DNA of 64,000 nucleotides from Epiperipatus broadwayi (GCA_028023455.1 JAQFVV010012416.1:8625967-8689966); one strand, 5' to 3'. Numbered from the stretch's first letter, positions 48,925 through 63,180 are shown. A program made the numbers and translations. The notes: a model not told the origin generated them from the sequence alone.

Positions 48925-49026
48925 CATTAAGCTAATAAATTAATATGCAAATTAATCTATTTTGTGTCTATTTCATTAAGCTAATAAATTAATATGCAAA
49001 TTAATCTATTTTGTGTCTATTTCATT
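48925..49026. repeat. Tandem duplication, unit 49 bp
   Basis: CATTAAGCTAATAAATTAAT through TTTTGTGTCTATTT occurs twice in direct order, starting at 48925 and 48974, with no visible differences. It is a recent local duplication. Confidence 0.95.
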
Positions 49027-49929
49027 AGTGATGTATAGCTAATGATCTTTAGTTGGAAAAAGCAATTGACATATTCCAAAAAAATTTTACTGGTGAAGCA
49101 TTATTAGGTAAACTTTTGTTCTAGTTGTCGTTTATTTTTGGGAACTTGAGTAACAAATAAATATTATACCTGCTTATGAAAAGAAGCTGAAGCTGTTCAA
49201 AGTTAGAAGGAGATGGAGAGCTGCTCCTAAAAACATGTAAGTTGTAGAAATGTCATATATTTTAGTTTAACTTATCCATCATTTTAGAATGGAGCCATCA
49301 CTGTAGTAATAATTTGTTTTTGATCTAATGTATGAGACTTTAAACAATTGCTAATGTTAAAATAGATGTCATATAATGCAATTTGAAATATCTAAAGGAG
49401 AAAATGTCATGGCAATATACTGTTATTGTAATACCTCATTGAAATCTAAATGAGGTTGTATATCTCATTTTATATTCAATGCCATCGGTTAAACATTGTT
49501 AAGGAATGCAGAAGACATATTAATCATATATTTTAATAATGGTAAATAAGGAAAGATAACTATAGTAGACTATAAGCTGACTGAAAATTTAGTTTCTCAA
49601 TCTAACTAGTGGCTCAAAGATGATAACAATGTCAGCTATTTCTGTCAATCCTGAAGCATTTATCGAAGCAACAGAGAATTTCTCATACTTGTTGGGTAGT
49701 CTTGATGCTAGTTTACTTTTTAGTTTACCAAGAACATTTATAAGAAATTAAATCCTAATATAAATACAAAATGAATTAATATCTCTTATAATAAAGGCCT
49801 ATCTTTCTGCACATTTGTGGAGTCTGAAGATGTTAAAATGTATGAGTCAATCTTTCATCCAAAGTTGTTACTGATAGATTCCAAATCATCTAAAGTACAT
49901 ACGTTTTATTAAAAATTGAATATATATAT

Positions 49930-51635
49930 ATATGATAAACAAAAGCAAGTTAAAAAAATTTTTTAACCTGCCTATAGTTTGCATTTTATAATCACAGATG
50001 GAGCTCTACCAATAGCTTACTCAAGCTTGTTTACAATAAATGCTGAGAGAGAATCGAAAATTCAATATCTCTTTCAAATTGTCCCCAACCTTTAAACAAT
50101 GGTTTCAAGCTAATTGGCTTTCATCAGTAAAGGGTAGGAGGACTAGAAACTAGATCTAAATCCCAACTCTACTGAACAGCACTTATGTAAACTGTTCCTA
50201 TAAGCTTGAAAGCACAAATTTTTCAGATACATAAATATTTTAAAATCCAGCTAAACAAACTATATAGCTATATGGGTCTGAAATCAGTTCAGTTTCACCA
50301 CATAGTTAAAAGGTTCTGCAATCTATATCATTGCTAAAACATTCAAAGGTACATTTATGATAAACAAAAACAAGTTAAAAAATTTTTAACCTGCTTATAG
50401 CTTGCGTTTTATGATCACAGATGGAGCTCTACCAATAGCTCATCAAGCTTGTTTACAAAAAATGCTGAGAGAGAATCAAAAATTCAATATCTCTTTCAAA
50501 TTGTCCCCAACCTTTAAACAATGGTTTCAAGCTAATTGGCTTTCATCAGTAAAGGGTAGGAGGACTAGAAACTAGATCTAAATCCCAACTCTATTGAACA
50601 GCACTTATGTAAACTGTTCCTATAAGCTTGAAAGCATGAATTTTTTAGATACGTAAATATTTTAAAATCCAGCTAAACAAACTATATAGCTATATAGGTT
50701 TGAAATCAATTCAGTTTCATGACATAGTTAAAAGGTTCTGCAATCTATATCATTGCTAAAACATTTGTAAACAAGTTAAAAAATTTTTAACCTGCCTATA
50801 GCTTGCATTTTATGATCACAGATAGAGCTCTTCCAATAGCCCACTCAAGCTTGTTTTAGCAATGATATAGATTGCAGAACCTTTTAACTGTGGTGAAACT
50901 GAACTGATTTCAGACCCATATAGCTATATAGTTTGTTTAGCTGGATTTTAAGATATTTACATATCTGAAAAATTCGTGCTTTCAAGCTTATAGGAACAGT
51001 TTACATATGTGCTGTTCAGTAGAGTTGGGATTTAGATCTAGTTTCTAGTCCTCCTACCCTTTACTGATGAAAGCCAATTAGCTTGAAACCACGTTTTATA
51101 AGGTTGGGAACAATTTGAAAGAGATATTAAATTTTCAATTCTCTCTCGGCATTTTTTGTAAACAAGCTTGAGTGGGCTATTGGTAGAGCTCCATCTGTGA
51201 TCATAAAATGCAAGCTATAGGCAAGTTAAAAAAAATTTAACTTGTTTTTGTTTATCATAAATGTACCTTTGAAGGTTTTAGCAATGATATAGATTGCAGA
51301 ACCTTTTAACTATGTAGTGAAACTGAACTGATTTCAGACCCATATAGATATATAGTTTGTTTAGCTGGATTTTAAGATATTTGCATATCTGAAAAATTCG
51401 TGCTTTCAAGCTTATAGAAACAGTTTACATAAGTGCTGTTCAGTAGAGTTGGGATTTAGATCTAGTTTCTAGATCTCCTACCCTTTACTGATGAAAGCCA
51501 ATTAGCTTGAAACCATGGTTTAAAGGTTGGGGACAATTTGAAAGAGATACTGAATTTTCAATTTTCTCTCAGTATTTTTTGTAAACAAGCTTGAGTGGGC
51601 TATTGGTAGAGCTCCATCTGTGATCGTATATATAA
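49930..51635. repeat. 1.7-kb palindromic array of fold-back units
   Basis: Two long direct units (about 49935-50350 and 50357-50765) and a short third piece (50770-50855) are followed by two units in inverted orientation (about 50856-51240 and 51241-51625). Landmarks include GATGGAGCTCTACCAATAGC, AGGGTAGGAGGACTAGAAAC, AACAGCACTTATGTAAACTG and CAGTTCAGTTTCACCACATA on the left, all reverse-complemented on the right. Identity between arms is high. The central CTATATGGGTCTGAAATCAG segment resembles the FB1 centres (TCATATAGGTCTGAACTCAG), so the families are probably related. Confidence 0.92.
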
Positions 51636-51639
51636 ATAT

Positions 51640-54600
51640 ATTGTACCGGTCGAAAAATGTACACCACCTAAACTGCAAGTCGGATCCAAACTCAGTTGAC
51701 CCAAACTGAATTTAAACCCAACTCACCAGCTCAGATTAGTAGAAATATAAATCGATGGCACAGTGCTATGCACCAAGAAACTAGCTCAATGGTTGGTGAG
51801 GATTAGAGACCCCTGAACTGACATTAATATCAGATAATAAACTGACTACAAATAATTTTAAGTTGAATCATATGTATATATTTAGGTTGCCAACACAGAC
51901 AGTGAGCCTTAACATTAAATAATTATTGAATAAAAGACTTAAGAAACCAAGTGTGTAAGTGTTAATAAAATATTTAATAATACTAGTAATAGTTTTGTTC
52001 AATTTAAAGGATGATTATATTAATTACTTCTAGTCCTTAAACATAGTTTATAATTATAATAAGAATGGCAGTTCCTATTATATGCCAATGAGTATTATGC
52101 AATATTATGGAATTCTATCTGTCTATGCCCCCAACAAGAAACTAAAGGCAGATAAAGGTATTCAGTTGTAAAGGAAATTATTATTCTAATTTTATACAAA
52201 GAATGTAAGATTTATTTTAACATTCGCAAATCCATTCATGAAAAACCAAGATGCATATTTAGGGCATAACTTTAACCTTTATTAGAAAACTTACTTAATT
52301 TGAAATAACTGAGAAGTTGTTTGACCTTAATTGAAATCACTTCATCACGAATTATGAGCATCAGAACAGGCTTTAATGGAACAGAGAAGTAACGGTGCTG
52401 ACGAATTATGAACTACAAAGTAAACATGAAAGATAATCACTGGTCGGTGGTTTAAGTATTATGGTGGCCTGTATTTCACAAGTCTTACTGCTCTTTGGAT
52501 ATGTGGAACACGGGGAAAGCCAGGCCGAGTGATAACTATGAACCTTTAGTGTTCCGAATATAATATAAGCGGGGGAGGAAGTGCTTTCTTCCTCTATAGT
52601 TTAAAATATCAGTAATATCACCACTGACAAGCCTAAGGAGCAGAAGATTGCCCTATGTCAGCAACATTGGATGATGATGACTTGATAGTCACCATTTGAA
52701 TAGTAAAGCCCGATTTATTATAGACTGCTCTATGTGATGACTTGATCAAATTAATTAAAGTCAAACGAGCTTTTAACTAACATTATTTTAAAGCATTTAT
52801 AAAATTATCTTAGTTATGCCCCAAACATCATGCCCCTCCTGAATCTTAATAGCAAGTAACAAAAGTTTGAATTAGATATATTTGATTCCTTTATCGGCCC
52901 TTTTACAAAAACATTTTAACATTATATATGAATAAATAAAGGTACTCATCTTATAGCTAAAGACACCACTCTATGGTGCAGTTTTTATGCTAAAACACAT
53001 AAAAATGCTGTTTCCATGGCCGACACATTCGAACCCGCATTTTCTATAATACAACTTTTTTATTGTGCTACAGAATGCAGGCTGCTATGTCGCATCGCAG
53101 TACAGCATGTATGTCACGTCACAGCAAATACATTTTCCGAATTTGCACAGTTTATAAAATAGTTACGGCTTGATGAGAGAGTTTGTATTTGAATTGGATG
53201 GAAATGTTGTTTTCATTGGATTTTTTTTTTTAAAAAGTATTGAAATGTTCAGAATTTTTAAAGTAATAATTCTAAGACTTTTTACAAGGTACTCTGTTGA
53301 AGTTTTAATTGGGAAAATGTTAAATATCTATGTTTTTAGTGAGTTGCAATTAGGTAATGCATCAAGTAATGTTCTGTTTGTAATATTCCACGAGACAAAG
53401 AAGATTCTACTGTGTGTATTTTTTTGAATTAAAAAAGAGCGGTACCAAAAAAATATCCAGTAAGAAAAGTACAAATATACACAATTTATTTAATAAGTAA
53501 AGAAGACATTTATATGTGTTTGTTGTTGTTTAAAAAAGTTTGAGTTTCTTTCTTTTGTCTGAGTACGATTACGATTTTGAATTATTTTATTTTAGCATTA
53601 CAAACAACAGAACACTAACCCTAAAATTAACCCTAAACCTAACCATAACAACTTTTACTTTTTATTGTCATTCTATTTGAAGTAAAAAATAGCTGTAATA
53701 TCTCTTTGTCTGTAAAAAAAAAAAAAAAAAAAACATGTAAAACGAAGACTAAAAAAATAAAAAATAGACTAAGAAATTTTACTTTTTATTACTATAACGA
53801 TCCAAACGAAGTGGGAGATCGCATCGCACCGCACTACCAAGGGCGCCATCTAGGCATTTGAGCCTAGAAAAATTTATAAAGTAGGCAGATATGCGCTGTT
53901 AGGATTCCACTTTATTTACATATTTAGATTGTTAGCCCATTGTCACTAGCTCAGTGGAGACGCAGAGATAATAAAATATATAACCTTAGATATAAATATA
54001 AAAAAAATAATAAAAGCCACTGCCAGAAATTAACACAGAAAAATATTTATTTACGCACATATAAAATCATTCTAAACCCGAGGAATAAGTTTAACATTTA
54101 GATTTTTATCTTAATTTTTAATTTTACATTTAAAATAGCTTGCTATAATGTTTAATATTTTATTTAGAGGGTCGGGTATGAATAGGCTACATAGATCTGC
54201 ATTTGAAAAGACAATATTCTTCCCTTATTTAACCCTAGGCTAAAAGTTCAAAGTCAAACTGACGCCAATCATCCGATACATTTATGTATTCAATGTAGCA
54301 TGAAAATACAACGGCACTAAATAGACTATACTGTCAGGAATGCACATCTGAACAGTATAGTGAGAAGATATTGTTGCTCTCCACCACCAGGAATGCTACT
54401 TCTGATGGCAAGTAGAACAATAAACATAAAACTCCATAGGAATGGATTGCGTCTTGCGTCTTACTATCCAATTCCATAGGCAACAGAGGGTGTGCGGCGT
54501 ATATATGTAATCCTGCACGTGGCGGATCTCCTGCTACATTTACTACCTACACAAATATATCGAAACCATTGAGCCAATTCAACCACGAAACAAATAACCT

Positions 54601-55500
54601 AAGATTACCCTCCCTTAATATAACCTTACAAAACTATATAGCCGTTCACGCCCGACTTAAATTTATCATTTAGATATGTTCGCACAGATAACTTTTATAC
54701 AATTTGTTTTAAAATGTTAAGTATAGATCGGCTGCACAGATTCCACGGTCAAAAACATCCAAATTAAACACAATCGATCAAAATACAAAATCATCGATAA
54801 CGTCAATTGCAAAAAGGGAATACACAAAACCCATGGCACTCACCATAAGGTGCCTGCATTAACATCGTTGACCTATACATTCTAATCGACTGTGAAAATC
54901 TCAACATCATCACCCGCTAACTAATCTATGCAATGTCTATACCCAACTTTAAATTTTATGCATTTAAAATTTAAACAATAAATAATTTATACAATTAAAA
55001 TGAATGGAAATGATTTTTTTATCAATAACAAACATATAAAATTAAACATCAATTGATTTTAAACTTAAAGATCAGATAGAAATTCCATTTTAACATTTAA
55101 ATTGCTTGCACGAAAGTTCTTAATTATTTAAAAAAAATTTAAGTTCATTGTTAATAGCTTACGGAAGAAGAGTCCAGGTTCTTGTTTTTCCACGGAGTCC
55201 TTGTTTGAAACCCGGCCAGATGTTCCGGAGGTAGCATTAGCTGGTTCATTTCGGTATCACAATCAGTTCATTTTTTAAAATAGAGAGAGAGTGTGTGATA
55301 TGTGCGTCTCTATCACCACTCTCAAAAAACAGCTGGAACTGCCCAATACTCAATATTTCTCCTTTTTATATTATCCACACGAATTCAAACAACAAAACGT
55401 CACCAATCCATCACTTTCGTTAGGGTCCGAGCCAAGGCTTGGTGCTTCCATTGGTCAAGCTAATTTCTCTTATCTAATTTCCATCTGACCCTTTAATTAC
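51640..55500. other. Unassigned tract of less AT-rich intronic DNA
   Basis: Parts of this stretch (for example 51650-51830, 52480-52700, 53790-53960, 54200-54930 and 55180-55500) are visibly richer in G and C than the surrounding intron. They hold no long open frame, TIR pair or domain that I recognise. Short frames at 53170-53427 and 55291-55488 have no protein-like features. It may contain old mobile-element remains. A B-box-like CGGGTTCGAATGTG on the - strand near 53030 hints at a decayed SINE, without a tail. Confidence 0.4.
53611..53652. repeat. Short degenerate CCCTAA-like tract
   Basis: AACACTAACCCTAAAATTAACCCTAAACCTAACC-type sequence shows about five irregular copies of a CCCTAA/CCTAAA motif. 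It resembles the animal telomere repeat (TTAGGG on the other strand) but is short and imperfect. Confidence 0.6.
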
Positions 55501-55888
55501 ATAAGAGCCTTGAGGGCTAGCTTGTTTTTCAAATAATAAACAATCATTTCCATTTATAGATTACAGGAATTAATTAATACCTGTTTTTATTTTAACTTAT
55601 ATTAAATATTTTAATATTTAACTCTTGTATTTTTTTATCAAAAAAAAAAAATACATTCAAATACTCTTTTTTTATTTATATAAAAAAAAAATATTTTTAA
55701 AGTTTAGCATCTGTGCGAATATATATATTTAACAACATTTTAATTTTAGCGTTTAGTTTTTTTATAGATTTTTAATATATTTATTTTTATTTGCGAACTT
55801 TGTTTTTCTTTTAAATTAATGTAACGACATATTTATATATCGTTACATTACGATTATTATTTTTTAGTTAAACAACAACAAAAAAAAA

Positions 55889-56022
55889 GTTGTAACACAA
55901 GTAAAAAAATATCTGATAGAAAATTGATTAAAAAAAAGCCGTAGCACAAGTAAAAAAATATCCGATAGAAAATTGATTAAAAAAAAAGCCGTAACACAAT
56001 TAAAAAAATATACGATAGAAAA
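55889..56022. repeat. Tandem repeat, unit about 50 bp, 2.7 copies
   Basis: The unit GCCGTAACACAAGTAAAAAA followed by TATCCGATAGAAAATTGATT and an A-run starts near 55889, 55938 and 55988, with a few substitutions. The third copy ends early. Confidence 0.9.
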
Positions 56023-57716
56023 AACACGAATCAAATTGTAATTTGTTGATTTTATTTTACATTTATTATTATCATTTAAAGTGTATATGTTAATAAAAAA
56101 TAATATTTATAAAAGATGATTTTGTTTTGTTTTTATTTTCACATTACAAAAAAGCACAGCAAAATTATTATAATCAACGGCCTGGGAATGGTCATATTTT
56201 ATAGTTTTAGAGTGCAAACGGTGCCATCCAATAACATCTTTATCTATAAGACAAGCACATAAATAAATATTGGTGAATACAAGAAAATAGCTGGGGCATA
56301 GATTAGGAACGGGGCTAATAATTTATTATTAGCCAAAATATAAAAATAACAAACATTTAATAAATTTTTTCGACTCAGTAATTAATAGAACTGTATAACC
56401 CTACTTCTAATGGGCAAGAATTACTATCAGAATTAATATTATATTATTTGCACAAAGCAAATGGGACAAAGGAGCTCATCAAATCGAAAGATTATTGGCA
56501 TATAATTAAAAATAAATGACATTAATAAATCACACAAAATATATATATAATATAGTAAATGAACCGCCATTGTAAGGAAGGAAAGTTAAATTTAAAGACT
56601 AGAGATTGAGAGAATTTATATACTTTAAAATAGCATAAATAAAAGGTTTTACACCAAGTATTACATTTATAAATGAGAAGAACTTTTAAAGGGAGTGTAA
56701 AGTAAAGTTCCAAGCTGGCCAGAAAGTTATGATTCATGATGGAAATATATTAACGTTTCTCCCGGGACTGGTTCCTTAGTTTACACATCCGAGTTGATGG
56801 AAATTTAGGCATGCATTTGATTGATTACTTGAACAGCATTTTATTTGATTTTGGTAGCATGATTTGTCCGGAAAGAATTTAGCAGCTTCATTGAAGATTT
56901 TCAGGGGACTTCAGGAACAGTAGCCAGATTCCTGATGTTTTAGCCCTTCACCATGATAGGAACACTATTTGAATTCATGACTTTAAAATGCATAGAGTTT
57001 ACTGGCACTTCTCTACAACAAAGATGGCTTCTCCCTTCTCAAAACTTTTCAGAGCTATTTTTACTCCTCTGATGCCTTCAGGCTAGCACTTTTTTCCTTA
57101 TCAATGTTACAAAATCTACTAGTTGTTTTTTGATACATTCCTTCGATAATGCTTTCAAAACTCATTAACTTGAATTCATTTTCTAATTAGAAAATGAATT
57201 CTTAAAATCAGAAAAATGATTTTAATTAGGAAATCCTTACATTTTAAATACTTATCTTTTTTTCTAATTAATAAAACTTTAACCATTGTTTTGGAAAGGG
57301 AAAATCTGAAAGCTTATCGAAAGAATGTAGCTTTTAATCACTAAAATTTTAACAAATTATTTTAAAGTAAAATCAAAACATTCCCGATGCAATGAAACTT
57401 TCGAACAATTATATATATTTAAATATTTATAAATATATACACACAATCCACACATTTGTAATATATATAAATTCATGAATAATTTTATCGTGAATTTATT
57501 AATAGCATTGATTAATTTAAACTCAAACAAATTAATTTTAACACACATTTATGTAATAGTTTTTCTTTATGGAAATTAGCGTGGAATGAATGTATAAAGC
57601 CTCATTGCATCGGAAATTTAAGGTTAGTACTAGGGTTTGAAGTGGGTTTATGGCTAGATGTCATGAAGCTAGGATCGAACTCAGATCTGACTGCTTCAAA
57701 ATATATATATATATAT

Positions 57717-57935
57717 AGTATTATTTTCAGGAGCTTCCATGTAATAAAAATATAATAGCTAAGTAGCTGATGTTTTAGTACAATAAGTACTTTCCTCAGA
57801 GTTTCTTCTTTCTCAAATCATAAGAATGTGTATGGTGAGGAAGATACTTGTTACTATACTGAAAATCAGCTATTTAACTATTATATTTTTATTACATGGA
57901 AGTTCCCTGAAGTAATACTATGAATTCAACTTTTA
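57717..57935. repeat. Fold-back element (MITE-like), about 220 bp
   Basis: The left end AGTATTATTTTCAGGAGCTTCCATGTAATA-type sequence is matched by TATTACATGGAAGTTCCCTGAAGTAATACT at the right. The arms extend through AAAATATAATAG / CTATTATATTTTT and CAGCTATTTAACTATTATA. A TA tract abuts the left end. No clear target duplication. Confidence 0.88.
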
Positions 57936-57956
57936 TCCATGAAAATATTAGAATTA

Positions 57957-57958
<2 letters not shown>

Positions 57959-57992
<34 letters not shown>

Positions 57993-57993
57993 A
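57959..57993. repeat. TA/TG dinucleotide tract
   Basis: A short (TA)n run passes directly into about 11 TG units. It is an ordinary compound microsatellite. Confidence 0.95.
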
Positions 57994-60520
57994 TTTAATT
58001 AAATATTTCTATGAATTGTTATTATAATAAAGAATAGAAATGAGGAGATAACCATATAAACAGAGATAAATTTTAATCTTTCATGTTGTCAAGAAATTAA
58101 CAGTTTCTATTAATTGACAATCCCTAAAGCTAAACAAACTTTCTCATTAACCTATAATAATTATTTTGTTTGAGTTTTTGTTGAAGTAAAAGGGATCTTT
58201 TTATTTTAAACCCAAGTTTTTATATGGATTTAAACCCAGAAAGTTATTTTTATAGGTATGACATGAATGTGAAAGAATAGCTTCTTTCTTGACATTCCAT
58301 AATTATTATTATAATATATATTGAGACACTTTTCCGGGTCTCAAATATATATGTATACATATTAGTTGGTCAGTAAAATTTTAATTTTCAATTAATTTAT
58401 ATTTTTTTTATTAAACTTGTGTTAGAGTGTGTGTGCTAATATATATATAGTGCACACACATAATTGTAAAACATTTTTCTTTATTGGCGAATGTAATGTA
58501 ATATTTTTTATATTAAAAAATGAACTTCTTTTATATAAAATTATTTTAGATATTTTAAAACAATGCTTCATCTATAAACTGTTGTTTTGATCTTTAATGA
58601 TAAAGAATCTAACATTAAGCATTGTCGTAGAAATTTTGTAATTACAAGAAATTAGCTGTAGATGTAAGAATTTGTTAATTAAAAAGAAAAAATATGCTGG
58701 CTTATCTAAAAATATTATATAATGTGTTAACTGAGAAGATTCTAAGAAATTCCTGGAGAGAACAATGGACAGTGGGTTTTGTAAAAGCTTGCCAAAGTCT
58801 AATCATACTATTCTTAATTACACTCTGAATTCTAGTCTTCATTCTAATTTACAAACTGCTCTCATCACTCATCACCAGTTAACTCTTTGTAATTAAGAGT
58901 CTTCATTAATATCCTGCAATTATTTTATGATATGCAGCTTGCTGCTATAAAAATGAATTTATGAACTATTTAAGTTGTAGCCTTCGATAGTATGTGTGGT
59001 TAGACATTTCTAAAAGACAAACTTCTCACTCTTTCAGCATGATTTTAATTTTTAGGAAAGCTGATCTTTTGAAAGTGCCAATCTCAACCCTGAAACCTCT
59101 CTCTACTAATCCTCCAGAAACAAACAGAAAAAAATGGACGCAAAAATACATACTCCAAATAATTTATAAAGATATCAAAAGTTTTATACTACTCATGGGT
59201 AATATGAACTCTATATTTCAGTAAGCTATGAGTGATTTTATTTTAAGTATATTTGTCAAAATTTATGTGTTAATGCGAATACTTATATATTCGGATTATC
59301 TTCCATTTAATTATATCGATGCATAATTTTGTATTAGTATCTTTACTTTATTCTTGTATGAATGTGTTAATTTTGATATTTATTGTTTTATGAATACTTA
59401 TCATGTTAAGCAAACATGAATGGACGGCTCAACAAAATACAACATCCAATGTGATCATTTCTTAGCTTTTATTTCTGAATTTAAAACCAAGAAAGCTCTA
59501 CAGTCTTTTATTTTTCATATCTTTGATAGTTTTTGGCTGAATTTAAATCAGAATGAATAAATTAATCTATATGTAAATTTTGATTTTTTTATGTTTTACA
59601 ATATTGCAGATAAAATAAATGATTTTTTATGGAATATTTTTAAAACTAGAATATAAAAAAAAACCAATTGACAGATAAAAATGTTGTGGATAAATTCCAT
59701 TATAGAAGCAGAAATTAAAGAGGACATATATTTAGGGAATGTTTTAAAAAAAACTGTACAATTTCTTTTTGAAAAAGAAAACATTCTTTATAGACATGAA
59801 TATGGAAACATCCAAATAATAAGATGTATTGGGTTATATATATATATAATTTTTATGATTATAAGATACTTATGAGAAAACATTGAGAAAATACAATAAG
59901 AAACTTTTAGTTTTTATGTCATAAGCAATTCCATGGAATATTGATTTTTTTTTTTTTTTACAAAAGAATATTATATAGTTCTTGCTAATTTAAATAACAT
60001 ATCTTTGAATGTAGAAAAAAAAATCCGTTTTTTATAAAGGAATAACATTTGAAAAATATACATTCTATAACCACATTACTTTTTTAAAAACGTTGTTCTA
60101 TTTATATTACGTGTATTTAAAAGGACAAAACTGTAAGATTGTTTAATATATATATATATAGATTGAAATAGAAGAAAAGTTTATAAATAAATTAAGAAAT
60201 TAAAATTTCCATTATTGCATAGTTGTTTTATGAATGCATAGAGAATGAAATTTATTAATTCAATACTTTGACCTTTATTTTAAAAAGTTACTTAATAGAA
60301 AATTGTATTTAAATATTTATCTATTAATTGCTATTATGGTAAAAAATTTTGGAAATTTAAAAGTGCATAAAAAAATTTATCTGTCAGAATTATATTAGAT
60401 TTTAAAGGTTATTTGATTTATTAAGAAAAGTTTTTGCCTGAAGAATTATGATTTGGTAAACCTACAATTTTATCTTCATTTGATTTAGTCACAAAGATGA
60501 ATAAGTTGGTTTTGTATTGA

Positions 60521-60688
60521 AGAAGATAGATTATGTACCCTCGATATTACAAACTACATAGGTTTATATAAAAAAAGAGAAGATAGATTACCCTGATTGT
60601 TACAAAATACATAGCTCTATATAAAAAAGAGAAGATAGATTATGTACCTTGGATGTTACAAACTATATAGATCTATATTAAAAAAAGA
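60521..60688. repeat. Tandem repeat, three units of about 50-60 bp
   Basis: AGAAGATAGATTATGTACCC, TTACAAACTACATAG and TATATAAAAAAAG recur in order three times, starting near 60521, 60579 and 60629. The middle unit has lost some bases. Confidence 0.88.
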
Positions 60689-61886
60689 ATTTCAAAATGA
60701 TTTAATTATTCAATATTGTTGAACCTAGGATTTAAAAAAACATTTTAAATGTATAATATAACTTTACACATAAAGGAAGAAAGAAAAGGATTAATTTTAA
60801 AATCTCATTACCATATAAAAATAATAGAGTATGTGGTATGATTACATAAGTTATTTTTATCATTTTGATATTGTATTAAAGATTACCATCAAGTACTAGT
60901 AAGTTGATTAATAATGAAAAGAATGTTGATAATAAAATCAACAACATAATGTTATAAATAAAATATGAAAGTGTGGGTCAGATTACATCAGTGAGTCATT
61001 TGCCTTAAAAAGAGAATCCATGAATATATTTAAATCTGTGTTTGCTGAACATTCAGTTATTTCTAATAGAAGATTTTATTTAGACAATGTTTTTCTTATA
61101 CATGTAGAAAATGATTTGAAGAAACGAAAAATGTAAGGTACATATTTTACACATATGATAGATAATTTATTATATGAGCCATATAATTCTGTAAATATAT
61201 ACAAATTCTAAAAAGTTAGCCAATCAGTGAAAGGTTACTATTGTGTTATTCCAATGAAATTTTGATTTTTGATTGTGAATGTTATTGGAGATGGCAATTA
61301 TGTCATAAGCTAGCTATAGCTGTTAGTTATTTATTTATAAGTTGGTATACTGAAAATTGTGGGTTAATTCTTAGTGTTTTGCTTTAATATGTATTAGAAG
61401 AGGTTTTGTGGTGCAATGGCACCTTGACATTATGTCATACCCATAATCTAGATTTAAGTTTTATTTGAATAAAATTTGAGGACTTTTTTTAGATTCCAGT
61501 TAAGTTTATGACCAATAATAGTTAACCATCTAATATTATTGGTAAAATGAATATTTTGTGGTTCTTAACTAAAGTATTAAATAAGAAACATTACTCAAAT
61601 CTTAATCACTTTGAAAATGGCAAACCTTGTAAGCAATGCATACTTATTCATGGTTTATGACTAATAGAGAAGAGATTGCCCTGCTATTCTTCATATATAA
61701 GTATTTTATGGAGCAAATATATCTTAATACATTACTAGTATACATTATGAGCCAGATTTTAATGTATTTAAATAAACCTCCAAATATACTACCTTTTGTT
61801 ATATCAATGTCAATCTATTTTGCCAAATAAAAGGAGATCCTCTTCTATCTGACCTTTGATTTGTTATATGTAAATACATTAAGTAT

Positions 61887-62556
61887 TAATATCCAAAAAC
61901 AATAGCAAACTCTTCATATAGTAGTGCCACCAAGGGCAAATCTTAATAATCATTGTATGCAAAAGGCTTGTGCATAAACTCCCTATCTAATGGTTATTTG
62001 CACAATATCTCCAGGTTAGTTTCTAACTTGTGGCATTCGTCAGTGAGGAGCCATGGATTTGAGAGCATTGCATCTAGATCTTAGGATCTAATGCAACTAT
62101 CCAGTAACCACCTTTTACATATTTAGTTAATTATAAAGCTAAAAGTCCAAGATGAAAACACAATAATGTTTTCAATCCACAGTAACCATTATCCCATGGT
62201 CAGGATAAGTATAAAACTATCAAAACATCATATGATCACTATTAGCTTTATATTTAGTTAAATAGGTCAAAGATGGCTGCTGGAGAGTTGCATTAGATCC
62301 TAAGATCTAGATGCAGTGCTTTCAAATCCAAAGCTCCTCACTGATGAAAGCCACAGGCTAGAAACTAGTCTGAGGATATTGAATAAGTAGGCACTAGATA
62401 GAGATATTATGCACAAGCCTTTTTGCATCCAATTGGTTACTAAAGGCTTGCACTTGGTGGCATTACTGTGTGGAGAGTTCGCTGCTATTACTAACAGCTT
62501 GTCTAGGCATGTGAAATGATTATTGAATGATGGTTTGATGATTTAATATCCCAAAA
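61887..62556. repeat. Fold-back element FB1, about 640 bp
   Basis: The left arm carries TGCATAAACTCCCTATCTAA, CCATGGATTTGAGAGCATTG and CTTAGGATCTAATGCAACTA; the right arm (62270-62490) has these in reverse complement. TTAATATCCAAAAA near 61887 and TTAATATCCCAAAA near 62543 may be the target duplication, differing by one base or a small indel. The arms are moderately diverged. Confidence 0.8.
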
Positions 62557-63180
62557 GCCTGAAACTTCAAATTAGCAGCTTTTATATCAATTAAACCAGC
62601 TTTCACTTTTAAATATTAATATAAATATAATATTAATGATTTTAATCAACAGATAGAAGACCTTTTATTTCACAAATGTATTGTTATTCATAAGCAAATA
62701 TAAGTGTATTTACGCATTTATTTAAAATATGATTTGTCAAAATCTGGCTTGTAATGTATTCTAGGAACATATTCTTCAGGTTTTTGTCCTCTGTTATGTA
62801 CATTTATATTCCTAACGTTATATTTGATCAGCCATAAAATAAGTCATTTTATGTGTTCTAATTAGTATTATATCTAAATTAACCTTCATATATATATATA
62901 TGCATATGTTTATGCTAATTTTGATTGCATATGTTTATGCTAATTCTGATTTTTACACATAAAAGATTACTGTTTACGATTTTTTTATCTGGAAAGACTT
63001 TGTATATAATTGTACTTTGACTAGTAACACCTACAGTACTTAAATCCTTTTGAAAGCTATATTGATCTTTTTACTGAATGTCTATTTAGAGAAAATTAAT
63101 CTATTTTCAAAAGAATTATAGTATTGTAAAAACAATTAGATACAGTAATTTGTCTATTTAAAAAAACGAATCGTAAACAA

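Noticed and set aside
53020-53060. Possible tRNA-like B box on the - strand (CGGGTTCGAATGTG)
   Set aside because: No A box at the right distance and no SINE tail or A-run, so not listed as a SINE.
53611-53652. Interstitial telomere or chromosome-fusion scar
   Set aside because: Only about five irregular CCCTAA-like units; too short and imperfect to support a fusion point.
59596-59875. Two overlapping open frames of about 60 residues on opposite strands
   Set aside because: No recognised motif, no splice signals in phase with TH, and typical of random AT-rich DNA.
61275-61340. Frame containing VIGDGN, resembling the GDGNC motif of OTU-type cysteine proteases
   Set aside because: The catalytic Cys is Tyr, a stop follows within a few codons, and no second motif is present; likely chance in AT-rich DNA.
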